IMG/VR virus record: IMGVR_UViG_3300022221_000011
Span: 1-49,130 of that record
Direction: 5' to 3' (one strand)
From: a virus
DNA length: 49,130 nucleotides
In this document: positions 30,079-38,631 of the stretch, piece by piece
Position numbering within the stretch: the first letter of the stretch is position 1
Layout: every line of letters starts with the position of its first letter
Translations under genes and position numbers: made by a program
The notes under the pieces: model-generated
What the model saw: only the letters and a program-made list of their open reading frames with translations
What the model was told of the DNA's origin: nothing
The model's database searches: none

Positions 30079-30116
30079 AAAAAAGGCCGTACCAATGCGC
30101 TAGCATTAATACGACC
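30079..30116 (-). terminator. Intrinsic terminator inside the late block
   Basis: On the minus strand a 14-bp stem with G-U pairs (GGTCGTATTAATGC/GCATTGGTACGGCC), TAGC loop, then TTTTTT. It lies between 30153-30473 and the scaffold RBS, so the scaffold needs readthrough or antitermination. Confidence 0.8.
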
Positions 30117-30152
30117 TCTGGGTTTCAGTTAGTCGTTAAATATTTAGTTTAT

Positions 30153-30473
30153 TTACTTGCTATAATCTTGCCAGTTGTATCCTATCCCGTTATAAGTAAA
30201 ATTAGCAGGCTTCACGTTATGCTCCCTCAAGGTATCTTCTGGTATCTCTTCCATTGATAGTGTCATTCTTGAGCCTACCATGTATTCTACCTTCTTTGTC
30301 TCAAGGTCCATCCTATCATGTAATTCTGGCTCTTTCCTCCAATACTTATATCCTCTGGTCCATGTGCAAAAATCAGTATATAATTTTATATAGTGTTCCC
30401 ATGCGTCATCAGGGTTATCGAATGTTAAATCACTTGTTAATATCTTGCCAATAACCTTATCTTTTTCATCCAT
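30153..30473 (-). CDS. Hypothetical protein (106 aa)
   Basis: Begins MDEKDKVIGKIL; aromatic-rich centre (IKLYTDFCTWTRGYKYWRKEPELH), C-terminus NGIGYNWQDYSK. No family recognised. Last gene before the internal terminator. Confidence 0.55.
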   Translation of the reverse strand: MDEKDKVIGKILTSDLTFDNPDDAWEHYIKLYTDFCTWTRGYKYWRKEPELHDRMDLETKKVEYMVGSRMTLSMEEIPEDTLREHNVKPANFTYNGIGYNWQDYSK

Positions 30474-30491
30474 ATCACCTCCGTTTTTCGG

Positions 30492-30740
30492 TTAGCCATC
30501 AATAAATTCTACCCCCTCTATCTCGCCTACAAATCCACATTTTTTGCACTTTACTTTATCACCCTCATAATGCATTTGCTCACCACAACAAATTGGCATA
30601 CTTGTATTGATCCCTGAACATGAAGACCTGAATTGCTTTATCACTTGCCTTGATTTTCTTATACTATCAGTATTTAATTCGGGCAACTTTAAATAAGTTT
30701 TTGGTGGCGACCCAAGTGTTGAATTATAAATATCGTCCAT
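30492..30740 (-). CDS. Zinc-ribbon protein (82 aa)
   Basis: MPICCGEQMHY and VKCKKCGFVGEI form a C-terminal four-Cys ribbon. The N-terminal half is helical. Function unknown. Confidence 0.55.
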   Translation of the reverse strand: MDDIYNSTLGSPPKTYLKLPELNTDSIRKSRQVIKQFRSSCSGINTSMPICCGEQMHYEGDKVKCKKCGFVGEIEGVEFIDG

Positions 30741-30742
30741 TA

Positions 30743-30901
30743 TTACCTCCGTTTTTCGGTTAGCTTTAGGGTTTCTTCTCTTCCGTAATAAATTATTCTA
30801 CCATGCTGATAATTAAGAACTATCTTACCATTGTATCTCTCATGGGTCAATCCCATTTCTTCCAATAAATCCTCTAGTTTATCCTGTTGTTCTTGAGTCA
30901 T
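30743..30901 (-). CDS. Small hypothetical protein (52 aa)
   Basis: MTQEQQDKLEDLLEEMGLTHERY, then short beta strands (KIVLNYQHGRIIYYG). ATGA overlap with the upstream gene and two bases to the next start, so part of a tightly coupled set. Confidence 0.55.
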   Translation of the reverse strand: MTQEQQDKLEDLLEEMGLTHERYNGKIVLNYQHGRIIYYGREETLKLTEKRR

Positions 30902-31197
30902 TTATTTATCTCTTGTATGTTAATAAGGTAGCTATTTATCTTTGTTCCCCATCCCAAGAGGATTCCTTTCAAGGCTCTAAACTCTGCTTTCTCTTGTGGT
31001 GTGGCTGTTTCATCTATTACCTTATCAAGCAAACCCTCCATCCTGATTAGTGCATCCGACATAAGCTCCTGCCCTACCGGACTCTCTATTGCAGACATGA
31101 ACGCTTGATTTTTCCCCAAAGTATTGAGAACCCTTGCGGCTTTCTTCCCAGACGTTTGCAGGAACCTATTGATTGATTCTGTGCTTAGCTTTTCCAT
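30898..31197 (-). CDS. Hypothetical protein downstream of portal (99 aa)
   Basis: All-helical (INRFLQTSGKKAARVLNTLG, PQEKAEFRALKGILLGW). One-base overlap with the portal stop. Possibly a head or portal cofactor. No family recognised. Confidence 0.5.
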   Translation of the reverse strand: MEKLSTESINRFLQTSGKKAARVLNTLGKNQAFMSAIESPVGQELMSDALIRMEGLLDKVIDETATPQEKAEFRALKGILLGWGTKINSYLINIQEINK

Positions 31198-33137
31198 TAC
31201 ATCGCTCCTCTAACTGATTGTTCTGCCATTGATTGAGGTAAACCAGACTGATTACTTGTCGGTAAAGCCATACCTTCTGTCTGAACAGGCGCTCCCTGCT
31301 CCATAGGCACTGCTTCGTCAAACAAATTGCCTGCAATATTTACAAATTCATCACCCCACAGCTCGTAAACCTTCTTAAGTAGGCTGTTTATTACTTTTAC
31401 AGCGTCAGGATGTTGAACATTAGTCGTATACCCGTAAAGCTGAATTGCCCTCTGAATCTTAATGTCTTTAGACTGATCTGTTTCTATAGAGGCACTTACG
31501 GGCCTATAGTAGTAATCTTTTCTTGGGTCAAAGTCTTTCAGCTTGTTGCCCATCAGCTTCCTTGCTGTAGGCTCTTTGGCAAAAGCGTACGTCATCTGTT
31601 GGATCATCCAATAAAGCTCAAATGCAGCCGTATTTTCAAACGTCATGGCCTTATAATTAGACCTCATATCCGTTCTTGACTCTGCACCGGCCACCGCCGT
31701 AGCCGTAGTACTGGCTGCAACGGGCGTAGAACCCATTGTGGTAGGATAAATAGACATAACCTTGTCCATACCACCCGTAAGCATTGATAGCTGCTGTAAA
31801 GACCCGTTAATATTGTCAGAGATAACTATTTCCTGCAAATCGTCAGGGTGATTTAGAGGAATAGTGTGTCCCGGCTCCATATAGACTGAATCATTATCAT
31901 CAAGCTCATACTTCTTGCCCTTAAATGTCGGGATGGTCGCCAATCTAACCCTGTCATTGCTCATGTTGAACGTATCGTCTATGGCAATCTGTAGTTCACG
32001 GCTATACTTACCGTCTCCAGCGCCGTTATCCCTTGAGGGATGAACGTAACAAAGACCTCTTATGATCGGCTTATAAGGTACGCCGTCTGCATCAAGGTAA
32101 GGAGTAAGGTTAAATCCTATCAGAACCTTAGTACTGCCGGAAACAGCGTGGGTAATGATGGTTTCCTGAAGCTCGGCACTCTTCAAGATGTTTCCATCAG
32201 CATCAATCCCAGGCTCTGCCTTAACAGGGACGCCTTTTCCGTCTCTTTCCGTTACCTTTACCCAAAACAAGCCATACCTTCTGAGTATATCGAAGGGTTT
32301 ATTGCCCTTGAGGTTGATCTTTATATGTTCATCTTCCTTATTGTACGTTTCGCTAGATGTTTCAGTCTCGTCGGTTGCTATATCTTCCTTGGTATCCTTG
32401 TCTACCAATTTGTCAAGGTTAAAATAGCCATGCCTGTCAGCGTCTACATACAATTCGTTAAGTGTTTTCTCACTTCTAATGATGATAAACGGCTTATCCT
32501 GGAGCGTATAAACGTAAGAATTATCAGTAAATACGTTCCTTGGGTCTATAACATCATAATTAAACCTGTCTATAACCGGAACCTCTTCTTCTATGTCAAC
32601 AACCTCTATGCCCCTTGCAGGTATTTGAGTAGTTAAGTCCGTGATTTGATTGCCTAATTCGTCTACATCAAGGTCTACTATCCTTTCTTCCTGCCCCACC
32701 ACCATAGGGTTAAGCTCTTGCTCCCACCAGCATTCGAGGTATACGCTTCCGACGAGATGATTGATTGTTTTAGCCCTAACATATTTCGGGTAATGGTGAA
32801 GATGCTTCTGATTAAGCGTCCTGTTGATAAGTTCTTTTGCCGCATCAGCACTACCCTTGGCTTCATCTCCTTCATCCTCTACATAAACCTCTATGAAATC
32901 TCTGGTTTTAAAGTATTGAGCAACATCTATGGAACTCTGGGTCAGCATATGAGAAGTAAACTCAGGAAGGCTAATATCGCTCATCCAGTCGTAATCTTTC
33001 TCTGACCTTTCAGCGTCGAACAGGTCTATAAACGATTCGTACTCTTCGTTATCATACTGCCTGTTTGTTTTGGCAGTAAAGTACTCGTTGTCTATAACGA
33101 TAGATGTGATCTGGTCTTCTACGTCTTTTTTCGCCAT
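31197..33137 (-). CDS. Portal protein (646 aa)
   Basis: Begins with an acidic region and MSDISLPEFTSHMLTQSSIDVAQYFKTRDF, with the wing-domain strand GSVYLECWWEQEL and long helices later (SNDRVRLATIPTFKGKKYEL, ATAVAGAESRTDMRSNYK). Size and order relative to TerL match podoviral-type portals. Forms the dodecameric DNA-entry vertex. RBS AGGGAAGGGC. Confidence 0.75.
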   Translation of the reverse strand: MAKKDVEDQITSIVIDNEYFTAKTNRQYDNEEYESFIDLFDAERSEKDYDWMSDISLPEFTSHMLTQSSIDVAQYFKTRDFIEVYVEDEGDEAKGSADAAKELINRTLNQKHLHHYPKYVRAKTINHLVGSVYLECWWEQELNPMVVGQEERIVDLDVDELGNQITDLTTQIPARGIEVVDIEEEVPVIDRFNYDVIDPRNVFTDNSYVYTLQDKPFIIIRSEKTLNELYVDADRHGYFNLDKLVDKDTKEDIATDETETSSETYNKEDEHIKINLKGNKPFDILRRYGLFWVKVTERDGKGVPVKAEPGIDADGNILKSAELQETIITHAVSGSTKVLIGFNLTPYLDADGVPYKPIIRGLCYVHPSRDNGAGDGKYSRELQIAIDDTFNMSNDRVRLATIPTFKGKKYELDDNDSVYMEPGHTIPLNHPDDLQEIVISDNINGSLQQLSMLTGGMDKVMSIYPTTMGSTPVAASTTATAVAGAESRTDMRSNYKAMTFENTAAFELYWMIQQMTYAFAKEPTARKLMGNKLKDFDPRKDYYYRPVSASIETDQSKDIKIQRAIQLYGYTTNVQHPDAVKVINSLLKKVYELWGDEFVNIAGNLFDEAVPMEQGAPVQTEGMALPTSNQSGLPQSMAEQSVRGAM

Positions 33138-34970
33138 TTAAGCCCTTCCCTGAAAGTATCGTGGAGCCTGTCTTTCGTTATAATAAGAACTAATACGAGG
33201 CCGAAAAGCGGGATGCTTAAAAATAGCTTCGTATACCATATTAAGGTGCGAATATTTCTGCTGAGGGACGTTCTTCTGGTCCTTAATGCTTCTATCCCTC
33301 GCATTTGCCCACTCTTCCCATCTCCATTGTTTCATCCATTGTGCTGAAGTTCTGGCTGTATCTAAAACCCATATAGTAGGGAGTCTCTTTTCTCTTCCAT
33401 CCTCCACTACCTTGTTGTTAAATGGAACACCAACCCTTTTAGCGTTCTTAAGGCGCATTCTTATCTCATCGCGGCCTTTTTCGCCCTTAGTGTCCCATGT
33501 CTGCCAGAATCCACCGCACCCTATGCCTTCTCTTTTAAGTTCGTGAAACACTCTATTCAAATCATCCAAAACCGTTACAGTATCTTTCTGCGTAGCTTCG
33601 GATAATGGGTCGATCAAGTTAAGGGTAAATTTGTAGTCCTTACCCATTATTGCATTCTCTCTTGCTATCTCTCTTGTTGTGAACTTCTCTGGAGATATGT
33701 TCATGTCTGCCCATATGAACGCTTCGTTTTCCGGTGAAAGGCTCATAAACCCATTCGCCCAAGGCGTTTGAGGGTGAAAGTCTATCCCTCTTGCATGAAC
33801 CCAATCATGCGGTATCCCATCAGGGAAGTGCCTCTCGCTTTCTATTACATGAGTCTGATAATCAAAGTCCTTAAATATTCTTCCTGATACCTGCCTGAAT
33901 ATTCCATACCGCCTTATTGCCTTAACGTCTGGATCATCCATGTCTCCAAGTAGTTCTTCGATAACGCTTTTACTTAGAGTGGGGTTGTCGTCTGTAGCCG
34001 CCTGTATAACCGCTATATTCTTAGTGCTGTCGGTATGCTCTATCTGTTTAACCCTGTCATCTTCTTTGCTAAGAAAATCGCATATAGCTTTAGACCTGAA
34101 ATACACCTTTGCTTTCTCGAATATCTCGTCATATGTCCAAGTTATGTAGTTAGCAGGCGTGAGAGATATAATCAAATCTCCATCTTCTGCCACAAGTCTT
34201 GGTAGCTGCTCATTGTGGAACTCTAGGGGAGCTTCCTCATCCTCCCATATGCTAAGCCTTTGAACACCGGCTGTTGACAGTGTAGATTGATTGTATGAAA
34301 CGAAATCTATCACAATATCCCCGCCTACATACTCCATCGGCGTTCCGTCTGCATTCAACCCAAAAACCATACCATCGTTAGGGTCCAGGATCTTCATTGA
34401 CGGATTTCTTGCCGTTATGTCCCCCCCTTTTTTAAGCAAAAACGAAGGCAACCACTTCTTAAACTCAGGGTAGGTAGTGTTTCTCGTTTCCGAAGAATCA
34501 CTAGCACTACCTGTGTCGCCTTTATCGCTCGGAAGATTCTCGGCGCAAAACCTGAAGGTTCTTGTCTTACGTTTATGGATAGTTATTCTTTCTCCACACT
34601 CCGTACATACATTATCTTCAGGTCTGGTTTTTATGGAGTAGTTATGTCCGCTAAATTCGTTTATTTCCTCTCCACAATCGCCACAGAGCTTATCTTTTGG
34701 CATAACCGTATGCCGGTGTCCATTCGGACAGTATCTACTGGCACATTCAAAGAACAGGACGTTTTTCTTAGGTACAGGGTGAAGACCCATTATCCTTAAA
34801 ACATACTGATAAGCAACACCACCTGTCTTACCGTACTGATTACCTGTAAAAAGAGCTATAATTCTATGATGACAATTAACAAATTTCTTAAATATCCACG
34901 AAGACCTCTGGAAAGACAGAAGGTTCTCCATGTCGTTCATTTGCTTTACGGCATCGTCGGTTAACTCCAA
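33138..34970 (-). CDS. terL: Terminase large subunit with zinc-finger insertion
   Basis: ATPase Walker A TGNQYGKT near residue 42, Walker B RLSIWEDEEAP near 245, then an RNase H-like nuclease with GIDFHPQTPW (about 395) and FIWADMN. Between the Walker motifs is an insertion with three Cys pairs (CPNGH and CGDCGEE, CTECGER), an extra zinc module not usual in TerL. The start shown is TTG; an ATG at 34940 is the alternative. Packages DNA into the prohead. Confidence 0.85.
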   Translation of the reverse strand: MELTDDAVKQMNDMENLLSFQRSSWIFKKFVNCHHRIIALFTGNQYGKTGGVAYQYVLRIMGLHPVPKKNVLFFECASRYCPNGHRHTVMPKDKLCGDCGEEINEFSGHNYSIKTRPEDNVCTECGERITIHKRKTRTFRFCAENLPSDKGDTGSASDSSETRNTTYPEFKKWLPSFLLKKGGDITARNPSMKILDPNDGMVFGLNADGTPMEYVGGDIVIDFVSYNQSTLSTAGVQRLSIWEDEEAPLEFHNEQLPRLVAEDGDLIISLTPANYITWTYDEIFEKAKVYFRSKAICDFLSKEDDRVKQIEHTDSTKNIAVIQAATDDNPTLSKSVIEELLGDMDDPDVKAIRRYGIFRQVSGRIFKDFDYQTHVIESERHFPDGIPHDWVHARGIDFHPQTPWANGFMSLSPENEAFIWADMNISPEKFTTREIARENAIMGKDYKFTLNLIDPLSEATQKDTVTVLDDLNRVFHELKREGIGCGGFWQTWDTKGEKGRDEIRMRLKNAKRVGVPFNNKVVEDGREKRLPTIWVLDTARTSAQWMKQWRWEEWANARDRSIKDQKNVPQQKYSHLNMVYEAIFKHPAFRPRISSYYNERQAPRYFQGRA

Positions 34971-34974
34971 TTAA

Positions 34975-36126
34975 TTAAGCCCAAGCCTTGATTACCAGTT
35001 TCCAGTTTGCATTTGTTATGGATGCGCTCGTCCCCGTCGTTTTATTCAGTAGGGAGTAAACACCGCCCCCGGCTGAACCATATCTAACATATACGTTTGT
35101 AGCATCAAATGTTATAGCATTACCCTCACTGTTCCCTCCTTCGTGATTATTGACTATAACCTCATCCCCTATACTATAATTAAGTTCAGCGGTCTTGCAG
35201 ACAATCTTTGCTTGAATTAAGTTTGGAGCGGTAGAAAGGCTATGAGCCAAGGTAAGGGTACCTGCGGTCGTTATTGCTTGTTCGGTAGAAGTAAAGGAAG
35301 TTGTAAGCCCTGCCGGAGTGGTCCACGAGGGTATGCCTGCCGCCAAAGTAAGGACATCTCCGTTAGATGCCTTAGCAAGTCTTGTTAAAACCCCACTACC
35401 CCTATAATAAATATCACCATCTGCATCCGACCCCAAAGACATGGTAGGACCGGAAGAAATAACTGTTCCAGTACTAAGAGTCTTATTTGTTAAGGTCTGA
35501 GCGAAGTCCTTAAACACAAACTCATCGTTAGTAGTCAATAATGGAAGATTTACATTTCTATCGGCAACTAACTCGCTTACAGTAAAAATATACTGATGGT
35601 CTGCGCTTGTGTCATTAATCTGAGGGAGGGTAAGTGTTTTGTTGCTTAATGTCTGTGCTGCCGCATTTAGTGTAAACGTATCATCGGCCACATTAGGGAC
35701 AGTATGCCCTACCGTATTACTTGCGCCACCAAAGATAGTCCCAGGCTTAATATTTAGATCATATCCAGCATCAACTAAATCTTCTACAGTCTTGTCGGTA
35801 TACCCTGCGGTAGTAAACTGAATATTTGAAGCTACATCTGAAACAGGGTATATAACAAGATCATCATAACTCTTGCTCCTGAAATTTGTCTTTGATAGAG
35901 TAATCTTAAATCTCTGTGTCTGAGCATAATCACTATCATCCACCCAAAAGGAAAAGCTCCCGTCAGTAGAATCAGACGTTACGGAATTAACAGGACTACC
36001 TCCAACCTCAGCCACATACACGCTAGCAGCAGTAGCGGTCCCTGCAAGGTACACACTAACAGTGCCGGAAGTGACTACCCGCCCATTCCCATCCTTCCAC
36101 GTTCCCTGGTAGATATACCTTGCCAT
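34975..36126 (-). CDS. Tail-fibre type protein with repeated NKTL motifs (383 aa)
   Basis: Beta-rich N-terminal domain (TWKDGNGRVVTSGTVSVYLAG, probably virion attachment), then the phage-fibre repeat AQTLSNKTLTLPQI and AQTLTNKTLSTG, and a C-terminal domain YGSAGGGVYSLLN. Trimeric fibre likely. Lying beside TerL rather than with the tail genes is unusual. Confidence 0.65.
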   Translation of the reverse strand: MARYIYQGTWKDGNGRVVTSGTVSVYLAGTATAASVYVAEVGGSPVNSVTSDSTDGSFSFWVDDSDYAQTQRFKITLSKTNFRSKSYDDLVIYPVSDVASNIQFTTAGYTDKTVEDLVDAGYDLNIKPGTIFGGASNTVGHTVPNVADDTFTLNAAAQTLSNKTLTLPQINDTSADHQYIFTVSELVADRNVNLPLLTTNDEFVFKDFAQTLTNKTLSTGTVISSGPTMSLGSDADGDIYYRGSGVLTRLAKASNGDVLTLAAGIPSWTTPAGLTTSFTSTEQAITTAGTLTLAHSLSTAPNLIQAKIVCKTAELNYSIGDEVIVNNHEGGNSEGNAITFDATNVYVRYGSAGGGVYSLLNKTTGTSASITNANWKLVIKAWA

Positions 36127-36458
36127 CAGAAGAAGGGAGTTACCTTAATGATTCCAGGCGTAGCAGCAACGCGGTCTATAAACAAGGCGTTCTTCACATT
36201 CTCTTGCCCTCTTATAACGTAGCTATCGCCCACATACAGTACATGCCCTACGTTTGTTCCAGCCAAGGCAGTTGGCGCGGTACCATCTAGTGTCATATGA
36301 ACATCACCGGCCTCACAGGTAATCAGCGCAGACTTTGCCGTCATGCCTTTATACTTACCAGACGTAGGATGTCTAATAGCGGCGGTAATTCCAGTAGAGC
36401 TTGTTGGTGTTATATTTTCAGGGGTTCCGGCATCACCCTGTACGTCAAATACTTGCAT
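36126..36458 (-). CDS. Small structural protein (110 aa)
   Basis: Beta-rich, no Lys-rich tail: MQVFDVQGDAGTPENITPTSSTG, ALITCEAGDVHMTLDG, HVLYVGDSYVIRG. Fits small virion proteins found near fibres. One-base TGATG overlap with the fibre gene. Confidence 0.55.
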   Translation of the reverse strand: MQVFDVQGDAGTPENITPTSSTGITAAIRHPTSGKYKGMTAKSALITCEAGDVHMTLDGTAPTALAGTNVGHVLYVGDSYVIRGQENVKNALFIDRVAATPGIIKVTPFF

Positions 36459-36656
36459 CTAGTCCTCCATTAACTCTTTAAGGTATTCGCGCTCCTTGCG
36501 CTTACGTTCCTTGATGGCATCTGAGGCACCCTTCCCTATCTTAACACCAAAGGTAACGTTTTCTTTCTTACCATTCTTCTTCTTCTTACCATTAGTCTTT
36601 TTCTTCTTGGTAACAAGTTTACTCTTCGGACCTTTGTTAAATATGTTGAACGGCAT
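36459..36656 (-). CDS. Tiny basic protein (65 aa), paralogue of the next
   Basis: MPFNIFNKGPKSKL followed by Lys-rich KKKKTNGKKKKNGKK and a charged helix ending LKELMED. Starts in TAATG with its upstream neighbour and shares its first residues (MPxNxF). Probably nucleic-acid binding (inference). Confidence 0.55.
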   Translation of the reverse strand: MPFNIFNKGPKSKLVTKKKKTNGKKKKNGKKENVTFGVKIGKGASDAIKERKRKEREYLKELMED

Positions 36657-36814
36657 TACTTCTTCCTCCCCTTAGACTTAGTGAGCTTCTTTCTGGGCTT
36701 AGTAGGCTGACCCTTGTAAATAGGAAGTTGCATACTAGGTTTCTTCTTCTCTTTCTTCTTCCCGTTACCCTTCCTTGGCTTCTTTTCAATGTCGCCAAAT
36801 ACATTGTATGGCAT
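36656..36814 (-). CDS. Tiny basic protein (52 aa), paralogue
   Basis: MPYNVFGDIEKKPRKGNGKK, then KEKKKPSMQLPIYKG and a basic tail. Leader AAACCTAAGGGGAGGAAG is nearly repeated before 36459-36656, indicating tandem duplication. Confidence 0.55.
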   Translation of the reverse strand: MPYNVFGDIEKKPRKGNGKKKEKKKPSMQLPIYKGQPTKPRKKLTKSKGRKK

Positions 36815-36861
36815 TATCTCTTCCTCCCCTTAGGTTTCTTTATCGTCCCCCGCTAATCAAA

Positions 36862-37008
36862 TTACTTGCCCATCACCTTTCGCCTCTGACGGTCACTCAT
36901 GCCGACACCAGCGCCTACAGCTTTAATCCTTTTAGCCAAATTACTCTTTTCTAGTTTCTTTTTTGCTGCTACTGTCCTTTTCTTCCTCACTACTGTATTT
37001 TTCCTCAT
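36862..37008 (-). CDS. Tiny basic protein (48 aa) overlapping another frame
   Basis: MRKNTVVRKKRTVAAKKKLEK, ending GMSDRQRRKVMGK; ATG preceded by AAAGGAGAGTGGCG. The first 68 nt are shared with 36941-37090 in a different frame. Confidence 0.5.
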   Translation of the reverse strand: MRKNTVVRKKRTVAAKKKLEKSNLAKRIKAVGAGVGMSDRQRRKVMGK

Positions 37009-37090
37009 CGCCACTCTCCTTTTCCCATTTGATATTGTCCCACCTATCCCATCCATTCTTATCCAACGGCCTCTGATGATAATCAAACAT
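36941..37090 (-). CDS. Small charged protein (49 aa) overlapping another frame
   Basis: MFDYHQRPLDKNGWDRWDNI, then an acidic/Ser tail; RBS GGAGGCGAGG. Overlaps the RMF-like gene by 8 nt and the basic gene by 68 nt. Both frames keep coding character. Confidence 0.5.
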   Translation of the reverse strand: MFDYHQRPLDKNGWDRWDNIKWEKESGDEEKYSSEEEKDSSSKKETRKE

Positions 37091-37217
37091 TCCTCGCCTC
37101 CATATATCCTAGCTTCCAAGCATCCATATACCTTCTCTCTACATGCGGGTTATCCTCAATGCGCTTACCTTCCTTATATGCTGAGTAACCCTGTATATAT
37201 GCTTGCTTAATACTCAT
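37083..37217 (-). CDS. Ribosome modulation factor-like small protein (44 aa)
   Basis: MSIKQAYIQGYSAYKEGK...NPHVERRYMDAWKLGYMEA has the RMF/CrpP spacing: an aromatic-G-x-x-A-x-x-x-G helix, an NP turn, then AWxxGY. In bacteria RMF dimerises ribosomes. Phage copies are of unknown role. No strong ribosome site is seen. Confidence 0.55.
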   Translation of the reverse strand: MSIKQAYIQGYSAYKEGKRIEDNPHVERRYMDAWKLGYMEARNV

Positions 37218-37525
37218 AATAAATGTGTGTCTGTGTGTATATGTTATTAAGATACCAACAACCTACTACCATCCCTCGTCCCGCTCCCCCTCCCCCTTGT
37301 ATCAATGTCTGATAAAAACTAATTATGTTAACTCTTAACCACTATATGTTGTGTACTCTATCTGGACCATACCATATATTGTAATGATCGAGTTATCCAC
37401 AGGGTATAATGAAAGTTATCAACATGCTACCAGGATACTGTTTCGTAGTGTGTGCGAAGCCCGCAGGGAGATATCCTTTCATTTCCTTACTAGCATATCC
37501 TTTCATTTCCCTACTAAGGTTATCC
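37218..37525. other. Non-coding region before small terminase's downstream genes
   Basis: 308 bp without a convincing gene. Contains a perfect DnaA box TTATCCACA (37393-37401), a GT-rich tract at 37224-37240, a pyrimidine-rich tract, and a tandem 21-bp near repeat starting ATATCCTTTCATTTCC (about 37473 and 37494). Could be a packaging or replication site. Confidence 0.5.
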
Positions 37526-37987
37526 TCATTCATTGTCTTCATCCTCTATTATCTCTCCGTCGATAATGTCGTTTAACTGGCCATGCAGTAGGTTAGCCAC
37601 ATTTGGATTGAGTATAGTTTTTCTATTATCATTGAATATTTGTTGTACGTGAATAGATGGTGCATTACTTGGGACTATGCCGGTTGCCTTAAGTAGCGCC
37701 TCCTCTTTCTTATCTATCCTGGCCAGTGCTTGCTGATTGTCTTTATCGAATAGTTGGTCTTCTGTAAGAGTATGAGCTTTTGTTATTTCCTTTAGACTAC
37801 GAGCTACTATGAGGGGGAGACCTTCGTCGATATATCTAGCTTGCAATGTTAGTATGAGGTCTTTGTGCTTGTTATTGATTCGTGAGACTGACGGTTGACT
37901 GATACCTAGTTGTGCGGCTATAGCATTTTGAGGCGTTCCTTGTGCTATCTCGTTTGCCACTGCTATTTGAGTTGATTGATCAATCAT
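37526..37987 (-). CDS. Small terminase-like HTH protein (153 aa)
   Basis: N-terminal helix-turn-helix (EIAQGTPQNAIAAQLGISQPSVSRI, about 13-37), a helical middle typical of oligomerising TerS (PLIVARSLKEITKAHTL), and an acidic tail (DIIDGEIIEDEDNE) that could contact TerL. Recognises phage DNA for packaging. No good RBS is visible. Confidence 0.65.
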   Translation of the reverse strand: MIDQSTQIAVANEIAQGTPQNAIAAQLGISQPSVSRINNKHKDLILTLQARYIDEGLPLIVARSLKEITKAHTLTEDQLFDKDNQQALARIDKKEEALLKATGIVPSNAPSIHVQQIFNDNRKTILNPNVANLLHGQLNDIIDGEIIEDEDNE

Positions 37988-38047
37988 TATTATTATTCTG
38001 GTTTATTCAGTGTTAAAAACAATTGATTTGTATACCCCTTATGCTGC

Positions 38048-38062
38048 GGCAGTGCAACTGCC
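38048..38062. promoter_or_regulatory. Small inverted repeat upstream of small terminase
   Basis: GGCAGT GCA ACTGCC; a possible operator or mRNA hairpin in the leader of 37526-37987. Confidence 0.35.
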
Positions 38063-38143
38063 TTGCTTTCCCCTTTTATATATGTCAATTCTCGACATAA
38101 TTTCATGTAAGTATATAGTATCATTGGGAAACCCTGCGACAAA

Positions 38144-38494
38144 CTATTTCAATCCTGCCTGCCTCTCAATAGTTCTAACTGATATATTCATCATCCTTGC
38201 CTGATCTGCCTTGCTAATGTTTGCATATGTCATAGCTGCAATGGCCCTGACTCTTATATCGTTTATATCCCTTATATCTGCAATGGTGTATTGCTTAACT
38301 CTTGAGAGTTGTAGTTCGATTAGTACCTCTTTGTAATCTCTGCCAGTTTCGGGGGGTTCAGGTGGGGGAATTAACTCTCTGCATGATTTCTTTCCGCCTG
38401 CTATCTTATCAACAAATATACAGGGCGCTTTGCAGTGATCCCTCTTGCTGCATTCCTGGCAGGTAAGCTGCGCTAAATGTTCAGGATTAATCAT
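38144..38494 (-). CDS. Cys-cluster / HTH regulator, leaderless (116 aa)
   Basis: Start MINPEHLAQL, because a TTGACA/CATAAT promoter ends seven bases before it; an upstream ATG at 38530 would lie in the -35. N-terminal CQECSKRDHCKAPC is a likely metal site. C-terminal HTH KADQARMMNISVRTIERQ. First gene of the late block, so perhaps a late regulator (inference). Confidence 0.6.
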   Translation of the reverse strand: MINPEHLAQLTCQECSKRDHCKAPCIFVDKIAGGKKSCRELIPPPEPPETGRDYKEVLIELQLSRVKQYTIADIRDINDIRVRAIAAMTYANISKADQARMMNISVRTIERQAGLK

Positions 38495-38501
38495 GTGACG
38501 A

Positions 38502-38530
38502 ATTATGACACCAGTGCCCAAAATTGTCAA
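38502..38530 (-). promoter_or_regulatory. Sigma-70 promoter giving a leaderless transcript
   Basis: TTGACA (38530-38525), 17-bp spacer, CATAAT (38507-38502). Predicted start is at or within two bases of the ATG at 38494. Confidence 0.7.
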
Positions 38531-38585
38531 TTACTATCTTCTTCTTTATTCATATGAGTTTATCCTAGTTTTCCACTATTTCTTA

Positions 38586-38600
38586 TGACAATTATTGTCA
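38586..38600. promoter_or_regulatory. Palindromic operator/activator site 1
   Basis: Perfect palindrome TGACAATTATTGTCA between the divergent promoters, about 130 bp upstream of the sigma-54 start. Confidence 0.5.
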
Positions 38601-38606
38601 CTTTTC

Positions 38607-38631
38607 AGTTATTCCAATTTATCGAATAACT
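38607..38631. promoter_or_regulatory. Inverted repeat operator/activator site 2
   Basis: AGTTATTC (38607-38614) and GAATAACT (38624-38631), about 107 bp upstream of the sigma-54 start, a normal enhancer distance. Confidence 0.45.

Noticed and set aside
37218-37525. tRNA or structured RNA gene in the largest gaps
   Set aside because: No cloverleaf or CCA-ended acceptor pattern could be recognised in 37218-37525 or elsewhere.
13747-38494. Prophage or lysogeny module
   Set aside because: No integrase, excisionase or CI-like repressor pair was found; the small XRE gene heads a recombination operon instead.
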